A stretch of 21,760 nt of DNA from NCBI GenBank assembly GCA_046483505.1, contig JAWODB010000302.1, forward strand, positions 1 through 21,760, read 5' to 3'. Below the pieces are notes generated by a model. That model made no database searches. It saw nothing but the letters and a program-made list of their open reading frames with translations, and was not told the DNA's origin. The position numbers and the translations under genes were made by a program. Below are positions 1-8,401 of this stretch, in pieces (positions within the stretch are counted from its first letter, which is position 1; every line of letters begins with the position of its first letter). This stretch comes from BS750m-G62 sp046483505 (GTDB taxonomy: Bacteria; Planctomycetota; Phycisphaerae; FEN-1346).

Positions 1-1412
1 GTGAGGACGTTCAGGCACGCCTGGTGCAGGCCGTCGGGGTCGACCAGGATCTCCGGCAGCGACGTATCGAGCGTCGTGGTCAACTCGACCTGTTTCTCCT
101 TGGCGGTGCCCTGGAGGAGTTCGGCCACCTCGCGGACGACGGCGTTGACGGACGTCTGCTGGAGGTTCGGCGGCGACTGGCGGCTGTAGGAGAGCATGTC
201 GAGGACGAGCGAGTTGATCCGCCGCATGTTCCGCCGGACCACGTCCCACCCCTGGCGGACGGTGCCGAGTTCCTCGCGCTGGAGGCCGCTCTCGACGGCG
301 TGACTGCCCCCCTGGATGCCCTGGAGGATGTTCTTGATGTAGTGGGAGAGGCTGGCCACCGTCTGGCCCACGGCCGCCAGGCGGGCCTGCTGGACCTGGC
401 CGGCCATCAGCAGCGCGTTCTCGACCGCCAGGCCCGTCTGGCACCCGATGGCGGTCATCAGTTTGAGGTCGTCCGGCGAGAACTGGCCCTGGCTCACGTG
501 CGTGTCGACGTGGATGATGCCGAGGATGGCGTCGCGGGTCTGGATGGGCACGCAGATGGCGCTGCGGATGCCGAAGTCCTGGACGCTTTCGCCCTCCTCG
601 AACCGCTGGTCCTGCATGGCGTTGGTGGTCAGGACGCCCTCGCCGCGACGCATCACGTAATTGATAATCGTCTTCGAAACGCAGATGGGGGGCTTGGGCG
701 GATTCTCGTCGTCGGCGGGTTCGGCCCACTGGGTGTCGGCCGGGGCGCGGGCGGCGGACTGCTCCCGACGGATCTGCTCGAGCAGTTCCTCGCGGTACCG
801 GACGGCCCGGGGCACCATCGGCCCCTTGCCGGCCTCCCGCAGGAGGATGAAGCCGCGGTCGGCGTCGACCACGTCGAAGACCATGTCCATCACGCGGTTC
901 AGGAGCCGGCCGATGTCGTAATCGTGGGCCAGCATGTCGGCGATCTGGTACAGCGCCCGCAGGCCGATGATGCTGGTCCGCATGTCGGCCATGTCCTCGC
1001 CGACCGCAAACGCGGTGTGCGGATCGTGCGAGGCCCGGGCCGTCGTGATGATCGAACTGTCGACCCGGCCCTCCGTGTCGACCTGGATCGGCATGCCGCG
1101 CCGGTCCACCAGCGCCCCCTGCCGCGGCGGCTGGCCGAGCGCCAGCAGCGTGTTGCCGATGTGGATCTGGTCGCCGGCGTGGATCTCGGTGTTGCGGATC
1201 CGCATGCCGTTGACGAACGTGCCGTTGGAGGAGTCGAGGTCGTGGAGGACGCACCGGCCGTTCTGGAGCTCGAAGCGGGCGTGCCGGCGGCTGACGCCGG
1301 GGTCGCGCAGTGCCACGTCGCAGTCGGCCCCCCGGCCGACGGTAAGCGTCGGCCCGTCCACGTCAATCGTCTTGCCGTGGTCGGGTCCCTGAATGATGAT
1401 CAGCGTGGGCAT
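1..1412 (-). CDS. FHA-GAF sensor histidine kinase (partial, C-terminus beyond left edge)
   Basis: This gene encodes a cytoplasmic-looking signalling kinase; 470 residues are present and the 3' end lies outside the window. Residues 22-70 form an FHA phosphothreonine-binding domain with the GR (26-27), SRRH (41-44) and SSNGTFVNG signature. A GAF domain follows at roughly residues 120-320 (FILLREAGKG, ICVPIQTRD, LGIIHVDTH). A HisKA dimerisation helix then contains the likely phosphoacceptor His357 in SLSHYIKN. The N-box is just starting (HQACLNVL) where the sequence is cut, so the ATPase domain cannot be checked. The start ATG precedes an FHA domain that begins normally close to the N-terminus. 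No membrane segment or signal peptide is visible. FHA-GAF-kinase architectures are common in Planctomycetota and Myxococcota; the signal and partner regulator are unknown. It is read in the same direction as the phage-like cassette, but a promoter-like sequence lies between them. Confidence 0.9.
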   Translation of the reverse strand, partial: MPTLIIIQGPDHGKTIDVDGPTLTVGRGADCDVALRDPGVSRRHARFELQNGRCVLHDLDSSNGTFVNGMRIRNTEIHAGDQIHIGNTLLALGQPPRQGALVDRRGMPIQVDTEGRVDSSIITTARASHDPHTAFAVGEDMADMRTSIIGLRALYQIADMLAHDYDIGRLLNRVMDMVFDVVDADRGFILLREAGKGPMVPRAVRYREELLEQIRREQSAARAPADTQWAEPADDENPPKPPICVSKTIINYVMRRGEGVLTTNAMQDQRFEEGESVQDFGIRSAICVPIQTRDAILGIIHVDTHVSQGQFSPDDLKLMTAIGCQTGLAVENALLMAGQVQQARLAAVGQTVASLSHYIKNILQGIQGGSHAVESGLQREELGTVRQGWDVVRRNMRRINSLVLDMLSYSRQSPPNLQQTSVNAVVREVAELLQGTAKEKQVELTTTLDTSLPEILVDPDGLHQACLNVL

Positions 1413-1579
1413 TCAGCGCCTGCCTGTGGACACGCGACGTGCTGCCGCCCGCCGGCCGCAAGAGGTCCGGCCGGCAATACCCCTCTCATTTGTACGCACG
1501 AAACGGGCCGCGGTATCGGCAAAAAAGAACCGCGTTTCCTTCCCCCGGTGGCGCGATCGGCGAACGATGTGCGTCCAGA

Positions 1580-1608
1580 ACCTTACCCGCGCCCGGGGAC
1601 GAAGTCAA
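1580..1608 (-). promoter_or_regulatory. Sigma70-like promoter for the FHA-GAF kinase
   Basis: On the minus strand TTGACT (1603-1608) is followed after a 17-base spacer by TAAGGT (1580-1585). The -35 element overlaps the stop codon of the holin-like gene. It would start transcription near 1573 and leave a leader of about 160 bases before the kinase ATG. The -10 box is only a moderate match, so this is a prediction from sequence alone. Confidence 0.4.
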
Positions 1609-1835
1609 GTGCCGGACCGGCGGTTTTCGCCGCGCAGGCAGGTCTGGCCGTCCGAGAGGCCGTCGGCCAGGCCCTGGCCCAGGTTCAGGCTGGCCACGAT
1701 GCCCGCGATGAACCCGCCCACCCACTTGACGGTTTCCAGGTCGTGGCCGAAGGCCAGCAGCCCGACGACGGCCGCGATGCCGACGAGGCTCAGGATCATC
1801 TTCTTGCTGGCGAGGACGTCGCTCAGTTTCGACAT
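1605..1835 (-). CDS. Small membrane protein, holin-like (last gene of phage-like cassette)
   Basis: This is a 76-residue protein with two hydrophobic stretches, at about residues 13-29 (ILSLVGIAAVVGLLAF) and 38-56 (WVGGFIAGIVASLNLGQ), separated by a short charged loop. It has a basic N-terminus (MSKLSDVLASKK) and a polar C-terminus. The start is supported by AGGAGA six bases upstream of the ATG. Size and topology fit a phage holin, and it sits at the end of a structural gene cassette where lysis genes often lie. No sequence motif proves the function, and no endolysin is visible nearby. It could instead be an unrelated small membrane protein. Confidence 0.6.
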   Translation of the reverse strand: MSKLSDVLASKKMILSLVGIAAVVGLLAFGHDLETVKWVGGFIAGIVASLNLGQGLADGLSDGQTCLRGENRRSGT

Positions 1836-1874
1836 GGTCTTCTCCTGTGCTTTCCTTCATGAATGTGAGGGTCC

Positions 1875-1999
1875 CGCGCGGCGGGTCTCCCGGCTTCGCC
1901 AGGGCATAGCACGGCTATGCCGCGACGACACCCGGCCCGCCGCGCGCGAAGGCACTGGGTGGCGCTCGTCGCGCGGTGCATCGGGAGATACACCGCGCG
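1875..1999. repeat. Cluster of three GC-rich palindromes in a 191-base gap
   Basis: The gap between the holin-like gene and the gene starting at 2299 holds several inverted repeats. An outer pair of 11-base arms (CGCGCGGCGGG at 1875-1885 and its complement at 1936-1946) encloses an 8-base hairpin (GGCATAGC at 1903-1910, complement at 1914-1921, loop of three). A separate hairpin has 9-base arms (CGCGCGGTG at 1970-1978, complement at 1991-1999). There is no T-run, so it is not a classical intrinsic terminator. It resembles the palindromic blocks elsewhere in this window. Confidence 0.75.
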
Positions 2000-2026
2000 G
2001 AATGGGCGGCCTGTCAGCCCCCTGCC

Positions 2027-2299
2027 TCAGAACCCGCTCAGCGCCGCCGCCACCTGCCGGGCCAGGGCCACCAGTTCCACGAGGGTGGCGGGCACGAGCC
2101 GCTCGCGGCGGAGGCGGTCCTTCAGGGCGGCCAGGTCCTGCCGGTCGATGACCGGCTCCAGGTCGCCCAGTTCGAAGAGGTCCGTCGAGACGGCGTCGAG
2201 GGGGTCGGCCGATTGGCGGGAGGCGTTCTCGGCCATCGTCTCGGCGGCTTCGAGGAACTCCAGCGCGGTCCGCTTAAGGTTGGCTTCGGCTTCCTGCAT
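2027..2299 (-). CDS. Small soluble protein of phage-like cassette, function unknown
   Basis: This is a 90-residue, mostly helical, acidic protein (residues 1-30 rich in Ala, Glu and Leu; then LFELGDLEPVIDRQDLAALKDRL) with no membrane segment or Cys. The start has AAGGAG upstream at good spacing. Its first bases overlap the end of the lipoprotein gene by 26 bases, which points to co-transcription and coupled translation. I do not recognise the family. Helical proteins of this size often act in assembly, but nothing here shows that. Confidence 0.65.
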   Translation of the reverse strand: MQEAEANLKRTALEFLEAAETMAENASRQSADPLDAVSTDLFELGDLEPVIDRQDLAALKDRLRRERLVPATLVELVALARQVAAALSGF

Positions 2300-2801
2300 C
2301 GGCGGGGCTCCTTTCGGTTTCGTAGTCGGCGAGGAGGCGGCGCGCTTCGGCGTCGCGGACGAAGAGGTTCCGGACGAGCGTGGCCAGGCGGCCGTAGGAG
2401 GCCGCCAGGTCGAGCGTTTCCTCGGCCAGGTCGATGGCCCGGCCGATGGCGGCCCGGCGCTGGGCGAACTCGCCGTCCAGCCGCGCCAGTTCCGCCCGCC
2501 ACGCGTCCTCCAGGGCGACCCGCTTGGCGGTCTTCTCGAGGGCGGCCTCCAGGGTCAGGCGGCCGTCGTCGCCGGCGGCCTGTTGCAGCGACGCGGCCAG
2601 CGCGGCGTCGAGTTGGGCCCGCTTCTCCTCGGCCAGGTGCGCCGTGACTTTGTCGTGGTAGGCCTCCACCTCGTCGCGGTACTGCCGCATGGCGGCAAGT
2701 TGCAGGGCCTGGCTTCGCTCGATGGCGTCCGGCACGCCGCAGCCGGCGGCCGTCAGGAGGCACGAAACGGCGAGGGCGGCGAGGGTCAGGGCGCGGCGCA
2801 T
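2274..2801 (-). CDS. Lipoprotein with long helical domain (possible outer spanin)
   Basis: The 175-residue product begins with a lipoprotein signal peptide: MRRALT, a hydrophobic core, and the lipobox LTAAGC with Cys21 as the predicted acylation site. The rest is charged and helical (about residues 30-150), with heptad-like runs suggesting coiled coil. The chosen ATG has AAAGGAG eight bases upstream, and an upstream in-frame start would hide the signal peptide. The gene overlaps the preceding membrane-protein gene by 16 bases. A membrane protein followed by an overlapping lipoprotein is reminiscent of inner and outer spanin pairs in phage lysis modules, but the lipoprotein is longer than typical Rz1-like proteins. 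The signal peptide is clear; the spanin role is inference. Confidence 0.65.
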   Translation of the reverse strand: MRRALTLAALAVSCLLTAAGCGVPDAIERSQALQLAAMRQYRDEVEAYHDKVTAHLAEEKRAQLDAALAASLQQAAGDDGRLTLEAALEKTAKRVALEDAWRAELARLDGEFAQRRAAIGRAIDLAEETLDLAASYGRLATLVRNLFVRDAEARRLLADYETERSPADAGSRSQP

Positions 2802-3208
2802 GGCGGTTCTCCTTTCTCCGGGGCCGGCGGCTCGGGCCCCTTCCCGGTGCGTTCGAGGACGGTGACGAGGAGGTCGCGGACCTCCCGGCGGAGGTCCCGC
2901 AGGTCTTCGCGGGTTTCGCCCCGCGCCTCGGCGATCATCCGGAGCGTGGAGTGATGCGGCTGGGCGGCGTGGCGGTCGGTCCAGTACCCGAACCCGGCCA
3001 CGTTCACGCCGCCGGCGAACAGTTGCCCGCCGACCACCAGCAGGATGACCAGGCGCCGGAGCGACCGCACCTCCTGCCACGTCCGGTCGTGGGCGTCCCG
3101 CTGTTCGGCGCGGAAGGCGGCGCAATCGTCGCGCTCCACGTACGCCTTGTGCCGGGGCGAGTCCGGCGTTCGGGCCGCCCCGGCCGCAGGATTACGCTTC
3201 GTACTCAA
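2786..3208 (-). CDS. Single-pass membrane protein of phage-like cassette
   Basis: This 140-residue protein has a charged, soluble N-terminal half (residues 1-50, rich in Arg, Asp and Glu), one membrane segment at about 52-76 (LVILLVVGGQLFAGGVNVAGFGYW) and a charged helical C-terminal part (MIAEARGETREDLRDLRREV) ending in a Pro-rich tail. It overlaps the stop region of the gene before it by 17 bases and the lipoprotein gene after it by 16 bases, so it belongs to the same transcription unit. The topology with a helical region after the membrane segment is compatible with an inner spanin or a membrane anchor. I do not recognise the family. Confidence 0.6.
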   Translation of the reverse strand: MSTKRNPAAGAARTPDSPRHKAYVERDDCAAFRAEQRDAHDRTWQEVRSLRRLVILLVVGGQLFAGGVNVAGFGYWTDRHAAQPHHSTLRMIAEARGETREDLRDLRREVRDLLVTVLERTGKGPEPPAPEKGEPPCAAP

Positions 3209-4226
3209 AGTCGATCTCCACGATCAGGCGGATGGGGCCGGCGACGGCCAGCCCCTCGCGGTACGTGCTCGTGTAGTTGGGACCCGGCGGCGCCCACGCC
3301 GGCCGGTCGGCCGTGTCCGGCCGTGTGGACCGGACGGACAGCACCGTGTCGCCGTCCGTGTTCACGCTGCCGGCGGGGACGGCGAGGCGCTTGGCCCCGT
3401 CGTCGTCGGAGGCGAACGTGCCGAGGGAGGTCTCGGCCGCGTCGACGACCTCCGCCGTGAACGTGTCGGAGAAATCCGCCGAGCCGCCGGGTGCCTCGGT
3501 CGAGAAATCGAGCCACGCCTGCCGGACCGTGTACCCGGCCAGCGCCCCGGTCGCGAAGGTCATCGCGAACCGCCGCGACTCCAGGGACCACTGCTGGCTG
3601 ACGCCGTCGTCGAGCACCTCGCCGCCCATCCCGGCGTCGTAGGCGAGGCCCGAGGAGACGCCGTCGTCCTGGCCGTCGAACAGGTTGAACGAGGCGGCCC
3701 GCTCGCTGGGCCAGTCGTCGATGCCGAAGGTCAGCCGGTAGACGCTGTCGCGGCGCTGGCTCTGGCTCGCGGTCGGCAGGATGCGGACCCGGTCGAGGCG
3801 GTTGGTGGCGTGGTAGAGTTCCGCGAAGATGACGGCGCAGGCGGGGGCCCAGGCGTTGAGTGGCTGGCCCCCGCCGTCCTCGGCCACCAGGTCCCACGTC
3901 CAGGTGCCTGCGCCGAAGGCGTCCTGGCAGAGGTGCGCGAGGGTGTAGAGTGCGTCCCGGTTCGGGTCCCACCAGCGGAGCGGCCAGACGAGCGTCAGCA
4001 TTTCCTGGATCTGGTATTGGAAGTTTGCGACGGTCGGTTCCGGCGATCCCTCGCCGCCGGCGGGCGTGCCGCGGACGGGGTCCCAGCGGCTGAACGGGCC
4101 CGGCACGAAGCCGGCCGGCACCAGGCCGTCGCGCTCGGCCAGGGCGGACCGCATCTCGCCGAAGACCGCGTCGGTGTCGAGCGGCTCGGCGGGTTGCGGC
4201 GGCCATCGGTCGGCGGTCCAGGGCAT
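3192..4226 (-). CDS. Phage-like structural protein, function unknown
   Basis: The 344-residue protein has no signal peptide or membrane segment. It is rich in aromatic residues, especially Trp in the first 120 residues (MPWTADRWP, WPLRWWDPNRD, TWTWDLV). From about residue 220 it has a beta-rich, Ser/Thr/Asp-rich C-terminal half, ending in IRLIVEIDFEYEA. The start is set by AAGGAG upstream of ATG at 4226. It sits between a smaller unknown gene and the membrane-protein gene, at the distal end of the structural block, where phages usually encode baseplate or adhesion proteins. No known domain is recognised. Confidence 0.65.
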   Translation of the reverse strand: MPWTADRWPPQPAEPLDTDAVFGEMRSALAERDGLVPAGFVPGPFSRWDPVRGTPAGGEGSPEPTVANFQYQIQEMLTLVWPLRWWDPNRDALYTLAHLCQDAFGAGTWTWDLVAEDGGGQPLNAWAPACAVIFAELYHATNRLDRVRILPTASQSQRRDSVYRLTFGIDDWPSERAASFNLFDGQDDGVSSGLAYDAGMGGEVLDDGVSQQWSLESRRFAMTFATGALAGYTVRQAWLDFSTEAPGGSADFSDTFTAEVVDAAETSLGTFASDDDGAKRLAVPAGSVNTDGDTVLSVRSTRPDTADRPAWAPPGPNYTSTYREGLAVAGPIRLIVEIDFEYEA

Positions 4227-4256
4227 CGGCGGCTCCTTCGGAGGACGGGACGGTCC

Positions 4257-4910
4257 TCAGACCATCCGCGGCGGGTGCAGGCAGATGAGCCAGCCCGAGG
4301 CCGTCCACGTCAGCCGGACGTACCGGTCGTACTCGCCCGGCCCGTCCAGGTAGCCGGCCTCGTCGGGCCAGAGTTCGCCGACGTTCGGCACGTCCGGGAC
4401 GGGGTCGCCGTCGTCGACGAACTGGCCGCCCTCGCGCCGGACCGGCTGCACCGTGTACGCGCCGCCGGAGTACGAGACGACGCGGGCGACTTGCTGCCGC
4501 ACCTCCGCCGCCGGCGGGACGAACGCCAGGTACACCATCTCCGGCGGGCTGCGGCGGTCGAGCCGCGCCTCGACCCGCACGACGGTGTCGGCGGGCAGGA
4601 GGTGCGACCGCGCCTCGGCCTCCGCGAGGTTGTGGACGACGACGCCCGAGAGGGCGCCGGCGAACGTCTCCCACTGCATCAGGCCGTCGCCGTCCGGGCC
4701 AGCGGGACGGACCTCGTCGGCGTGGTACCGCTCGTCGGGCGGGTCGCCGGGGGCAGACGCCAGCAGGCAGGCCCAGAGGAGGCGGTACGGCGGGCCGCCG
4801 GGTTCCAGGTCCGGCGACCGGTCCGTCGGACGGGCGGCGTCGACGTGGCGGTCCTCGCTGCGGTCGCGGACGGCCGAGGGGGCGTAGATGCCCAGGGCGT
4901 CGGGTTCCAT
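4257..4910 (-). CDS. Phage-like structural protein, function unknown
   Basis: The 217-residue acidic protein has a disordered-looking Pro/Arg/Asp-rich first 45 residues (DRSEDRHVDAARPTDRSPD) and a folded, beta-rich remainder (VVRVEARLDRR, MVYLAFVPP, RYVRLTWTASGWLIC). AAGGA lies about ten bases upstream of the ATG. It is 11 bases downstream of the hub-like gene and 30 bases upstream of the next gene, so it is in the same unit. I do not recognise the family. By position it may be a baseplate or tail accessory protein. Confidence 0.6.
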   Translation of the reverse strand: MEPDALGIYAPSAVRDRSEDRHVDAARPTDRSPDLEPGGPPYRLLWACLLASAPGDPPDERYHADEVRPAGPDGDGLMQWETFAGALSGVVVHNLAEAEARSHLLPADTVVRVEARLDRRSPPEMVYLAFVPPAAEVRQQVARVVSYSGGAYTVQPVRREGGQFVDDGDPVPDVPNVGELWPDEAGYLDGPGEYDRYVRLTWTASGWLICLHPPRMV

Positions 4911-4921
4911 GGCGAGCGTCC

Positions 4922-6742
4922 TTATTCCAGGATCAGTTCGGTGCGGGGCGCGGGGGCGAACGTCAGCCGGACCTCCCGGGCGATCGGGGCGACCGTGAAG
5001 CCCGTGTGCTCGCGGGCCAGAAGCAGGTGCCGCCCGCGCGTGCCGAGGAGACGCTCGCCCACGCGGTGCCCGAGCGCCAGGTACGGCACCTCGATGCGCG
5101 CGGGGGCGGGCGCGAGGCGGTCGGCGTCCCAGGCGGCCCGGACCAGGTCCTGGAGCCGGGCCGTGTCGTCCACCTCGTCCGCGCCGGCCTCGCCGTGGAA
5201 GCGGCTGGTCGGGGCCACCCGGCGGTAACGGTAGCCCGCGGGGACGTTCACGTGGCGCGTGCGGCCGGGCAGGTCGTTGCCCTCATCGCCGGCGTACTCG
5301 GCCGAGAGGAGCGCATCGCTCTCGACGGTGGCGGTGACGCGAACGCGCACTTCGCCCCGCATCGCCGCCGCCAGGTAGGCGGCGGGGAGCGGGTCTTCGG
5401 TCAGGACGAGGCCGCACTCGTCGCGGAGGACGCGGGCGGCCAGGGTCGACTGCTCCCACGAGGCGCCGCCGTCGAGCGACACCTCGACGTACACGCCGCG
5501 GCTGCGGCCGAGGGCGTCCCGCGACAGGCACGGCAGCAGCCGCCGGCGCCGGCGCACGTACGGCGTGCCCTCGAAGAGCGCGGAGAGATCCGGCGCCGCG
5601 CCCCGGCTGTACGGCGCGGCCGAGTACGTGCCGTCCTCGTTCAGGACCCACTTGCGGAAGACGTCGCGCACCGCGTCGAAGTCCGGATTCGTGCGCGGGC
5701 TGACATCGTCCGGGTCGGACGTGGCCAGGGCGTCGTCCCAGCCGGCGACGAGGTCGAACGTGGACTCGACGAGCCGGCGGTCGCCGCGGGCGACGTACCG
5801 GCGGGGGGCGGCGGCGAAGTCCATCCGCACCCGCATCGCCGAGAAGTGCGTCTTGGCAGGGTCGTACACCCGGCCGGGCGGCTGGTGACACAGCCAGCCC
5901 GCCGGCTCGCGGTCGGGGAGGCAGAGTTCCAGCCGGCGGCTGAGGCTGCCCGCGGCGGGTTCGACCCGCACGACGAGCCGCGCCCCGGCGAGTTCCAGCA
6001 GCGCCGCCATTGCCTCGCCGAGCGACCGGCCCTCGAGCGACACGTCGCGGATGACCGTGGCCGGCAGGGCCGCCCGCACCTCGCTCGCCGACGGGACCTG
6101 CACCTCCTCGGACCCGCCGTGCTCGGCGAGGATGTACGCGACGGCTTCGTCCAGCGTCCAGGCGGCGTTGCCGGACGCGCCGTCCGGCGCGAAGATGGTG
6201 TACGGCTCGCCCGTGGCCGGTGCGTACGCCTGGGTCGAGGCGTTGGGCCGACCGTCGGGATTGAAGACCAGGGCCGGTCCCTCGACGCGGTCGGCGGCGC
6301 CGTCGGCGGTCCAGGCCCGCCGGCCACCGAGACGGCGGCGAAGCAGATCGGCGGCGGGGTCTTCGGCGACCAGGCGGGCGTGTTCGCCGTCGGGGGCCAG
6401 GGCGAGGGCGGCCTCGATGAGGCGGCCCTCGAAGAGACGGAGGTCGTCCGCCTCCTCGCCGGGCAGCACGCCGCCGCGGAGCAGCGTCGCGGTCACCGTC
6501 GACCCGGGGCGGATGCCGGCCGCCAGGTCCTCCAGCCGCACCGTCTCGCCGGTCAGGACGTCGCGGCCGAGGGCCGCCTCGAACGTCGCGGTGGGGGCGG
6601 CGCCCACCTGCTGGTCCAGGCGCTCGAGGTGGAGGCGCGGCTCGACTCGGCCGTCGACGCGGACCTCGACGGCGGGCGGCGTCAGCACGCCGGCCGGGCC
6701 GAGCGGCGCAAACAGGGCGGCGGTATGGGGGGCGGCCGTCAT
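4922..6742 (-). CDS. Tail hub / baseplate-like protein
   Basis: This is a 606-residue protein. The first 140 residues are beta-rich, in the style of tail hub proteins of the gpD/gp27-like type: VEVRVDGRVEPRLHLERL, an RPGSTVTATLL strand, then LRLFEGRLIEAALAL. A second region (about 215-275) reads RDVSLEGRSLGEAMAALLELAGARLVV, resembling the domain in hub proteins that follows a conserved short-helix pattern. The C-terminal part contains a VSLDGGASWEQS segment and another beta-rich domain. The start codon overlaps the stop of the preceding LamG-like gene as ATGA. An upstream in-frame start at 6901 would overlap that gene deeply and was rejected. The hub assignment rests on pattern recognition, not on a search. 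If right, it implies that a tail or tail-like injection structure exists or once existed. Confidence 0.6.
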   Translation of the reverse strand: MTAAPHTAALFAPLGPAGVLTPPAVEVRVDGRVEPRLHLERLDQQVGAAPTATFEAALGRDVLTGETVRLEDLAAGIRPGSTVTATLLRGGVLPGEEADDLRLFEGRLIEAALALAPDGEHARLVAEDPAADLLRRRLGGRRAWTADGAADRVEGPALVFNPDGRPNASTQAYAPATGEPYTIFAPDGASGNAAWTLDEAVAYILAEHGGSEEVQVPSASEVRAALPATVIRDVSLEGRSLGEAMAALLELAGARLVVRVEPAAGSLSRRLELCLPDREPAGWLCHQPPGRVYDPAKTHFSAMRVRMDFAAAPRRYVARGDRRLVESTFDLVAGWDDALATSDPDDVSPRTNPDFDAVRDVFRKWVLNEDGTYSAAPYSRGAAPDLSALFEGTPYVRRRRRLLPCLSRDALGRSRGVYVEVSLDGGASWEQSTLAARVLRDECGLVLTEDPLPAAYLAAAMRGEVRVRVTATVESDALLSAEYAGDEGNDLPGRTRHVNVPAGYRYRRVAPTSRFHGEAGADEVDDTARLQDLVRAAWDADRLAPAPARIEVPYLALGHRVGERLLGTRGRHLLLAREHTGFTVAPIAREVRLTFAPAPRTELILE

Positions 6743-8385
6743 GACAGGACCTCCGCGCTGAGGGCGTCCACCGCGCCGGGGGGCGCGGCGTCGGGCGTCG
6801 CCTGGACCACGGCGGGCGGCTCGTCCCACACCTCGCCGGCGGCGACGGCGCGGACGGCCAGTTGATGCACCACGCCCGGGGCCAAGGGGTCGCCGGTCCA
6901 CACGTGCCAGACCCGCCCGGCGTCGTACGGCATCTCGCCGAGCGGCGTCTCGTAGTCGATGGTCCCCGTGCCGCCGTCGCCGAAGACGCGGAAGACGTCC
7001 GGCGCGAGGCCGGCATATCCCACGCGGTACCGCCAGCGGAGCAGGACCTCGCCGGCCGGCAGCGGCTCGGCGTGCAGGGCGAGCGGGGACGCGGGGCGGT
7101 CGGGCACAGCGGCCCCGTCGGCGTCGAGTTCCAGTCGGACCTCACTTTGGGTGATGGGACTCTCCCGGCCGTCGGTGTCGACCGGGCGGATGCCGAACCA
7201 GTGGACGGCCCCGGCGGCGAGCGGGTCGGTCGCGACCTCCTGGACACCCGGCCCGACGCGCCGGCACGGGTCGGCGTAATCGATGGCGCCCGGCCCGTCG
7301 CCGCCGGCGAGGAAGAGGTTGTAGCCGGCCTCGCTGGCGAGGGCCTCGACGCTTGCGACGGTGGGGGATGCCAGGCGCTCGTCGTCGGCCGAGAGGGTGG
7401 CCCGCCACTGGAAGTACCGGCCGTCGGGCAGGGTCGCCGGGTCGCCGTCGTAGGATTGCCAGAGGGCTTGCGGGTCGCCGGCGACGTCGGTCTCGTCGGC
7501 CGCGCGCACCTGCCACGCCAGGATGCAGCCCGGCGGAACGGTGCAGGACGGTGCGAGGTCGGTCCAGTCGGCCGCCAGGCGTACGGCGTCGAACGTGAGG
7601 CCCGTGTACGTGCCGGCGGCGAGGAGGCGATGCGGCTCGAAGGCCGCCGCGTACCGCGCCGCCGCCGAGAGCCGGACCTCGTCCAGCACCGCCGACAGCG
7701 GCCAGGTGCTGTGGTTCAGGTACGTGCCGAGGGTCAGCGTGTAGTCGCCGGCCGGCAGGGGCTGGATGTCGGAGTCGTCCTCGGCGCGGGCGGTGCCGTT
7801 GACGTAAAGCGTGAGCCGGCCGGGCGACTCGAGTCCCGCCGCCACGTGCCACGGGTCCGTCCCCGCCAGAAGGGCGTCGGCCTCCACCCCGTGCCACATG
7901 GCATGGCCGACCCAGGCGCCGGCGACACGGAGCCGTGCGCGGATATACGAGTCCGCCGGGTCGGGGGCCCGCAAGGCGCTGAGGTCCAGGCGGTGGTCGG
8001 CGTCGCGCCACAGGATGGCGACCTGGCCGGTGTCGCCGACGGGCGTCAGCCAGTCGCGGACCCACGCCTCGAGCGTCACTGCGGGGCGCTCCGGCTGGCC
8101 GGCGAGGCCGGTCTCCATGTAGTCGCGGTCCGCGCCGACGAAGCGGTACCCGGCCTGGACGGACTCCGCCCCCTGGTTGTCCAGGTCGTGCCCGCTGCCG
8201 GACGCGTCGTCCAGGCCGGTGCCCTCGCCGGCGCAGGCGCCGTCGTGGAGGTGCCAGAGGCCGAGGGTGTCGGCGTCGGGCGCGAACTCGTCGAAGTCGA
8301 CCGCGAGGCCCGGGCCTTCGACGATGCGCACGCCGTCGCGCGAGCCCGCCTCGAAGTTCGTCTCGTCCATCCGGAACGTCAGCAT
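6739..8385 (-). CDS. LamG-like and Fn3-like adhesion protein (tail appendage)
   Basis: The 548-residue protein has no signal peptide. Residues of about 40-255 look like a concanavalin A-like/LamG fold (TLGLWHLHDG, VTLEAWVRDWL, GRLTLYVNGTARAEDDS, SAVLDEVRLSAAARY). LamG folds typically bind sugars or surface proteins. Two Fn3-like modules follow, each with a diagnostic strand: YNLFLAGGDGPGAIDYADP and FRVFGDGGTGTIDYETPLGE, the second nearly identical to a segment in the neighbouring gene at 8681-9424. The layout suits a receptor-binding or cell-surface-binding appendage of a phage-like particle. GGAG lies upstream of the ATG and the stop overlaps the hub-like start. Confidence 0.7.
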   Translation of the reverse strand: MLTFRMDETNFEAGSRDGVRIVEGPGLAVDFDEFAPDADTLGLWHLHDGACAGEGTGLDDASGSGHDLDNQGAESVQAGYRFVGADRDYMETGLAGQPERPAVTLEAWVRDWLTPVGDTGQVAILWRDADHRLDLSALRAPDPADSYIRARLRVAGAWVGHAMWHGVEADALLAGTDPWHVAAGLESPGRLTLYVNGTARAEDDSDIQPLPAGDYTLTLGTYLNHSTWPLSAVLDEVRLSAAARYAAAFEPHRLLAAGTYTGLTFDAVRLAADWTDLAPSCTVPPGCILAWQVRAADETDVAGDPQALWQSYDGDPATLPDGRYFQWRATLSADDERLASPTVASVEALASEAGYNLFLAGGDGPGAIDYADPCRRVGPGVQEVATDPLAAGAVHWFGIRPVDTDGRESPITQSEVRLELDADGAAVPDRPASPLALHAEPLPAGEVLLRWRYRVGYAGLAPDVFRVFGDGGTGTIDYETPLGEMPYDAGRVWHVWTGDPLAPGVVHQLAVRAVAAGEVWDEPPAVVQATPDAAPPGAVDALSAEVLS

Positions 8386-8401
8386 GGCGTGGGGCTCCGT
8401 G

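Noticed and set aside
1413..1604. Intrinsic terminator with T-run (TTCTTTTTT on minus strand)
   Set aside because: The only stem (CGCGGT/ACCGCG) surrounds the run instead of preceding it, so it does not have terminator form.
24..1862. Long plus-strand ORF antisense to the FHA-GAF kinase
   Set aside because: It has no recognisable domain and lies opposite a clear FHA-GAF-kinase; high GC content leaves antisense frames open.
3045..5228. 727-residue plus-strand ORF
   Set aside because: Spans several leftward genes with ribosome binding sites; composition is Arg/Gly/Val-rich and shows no domain.
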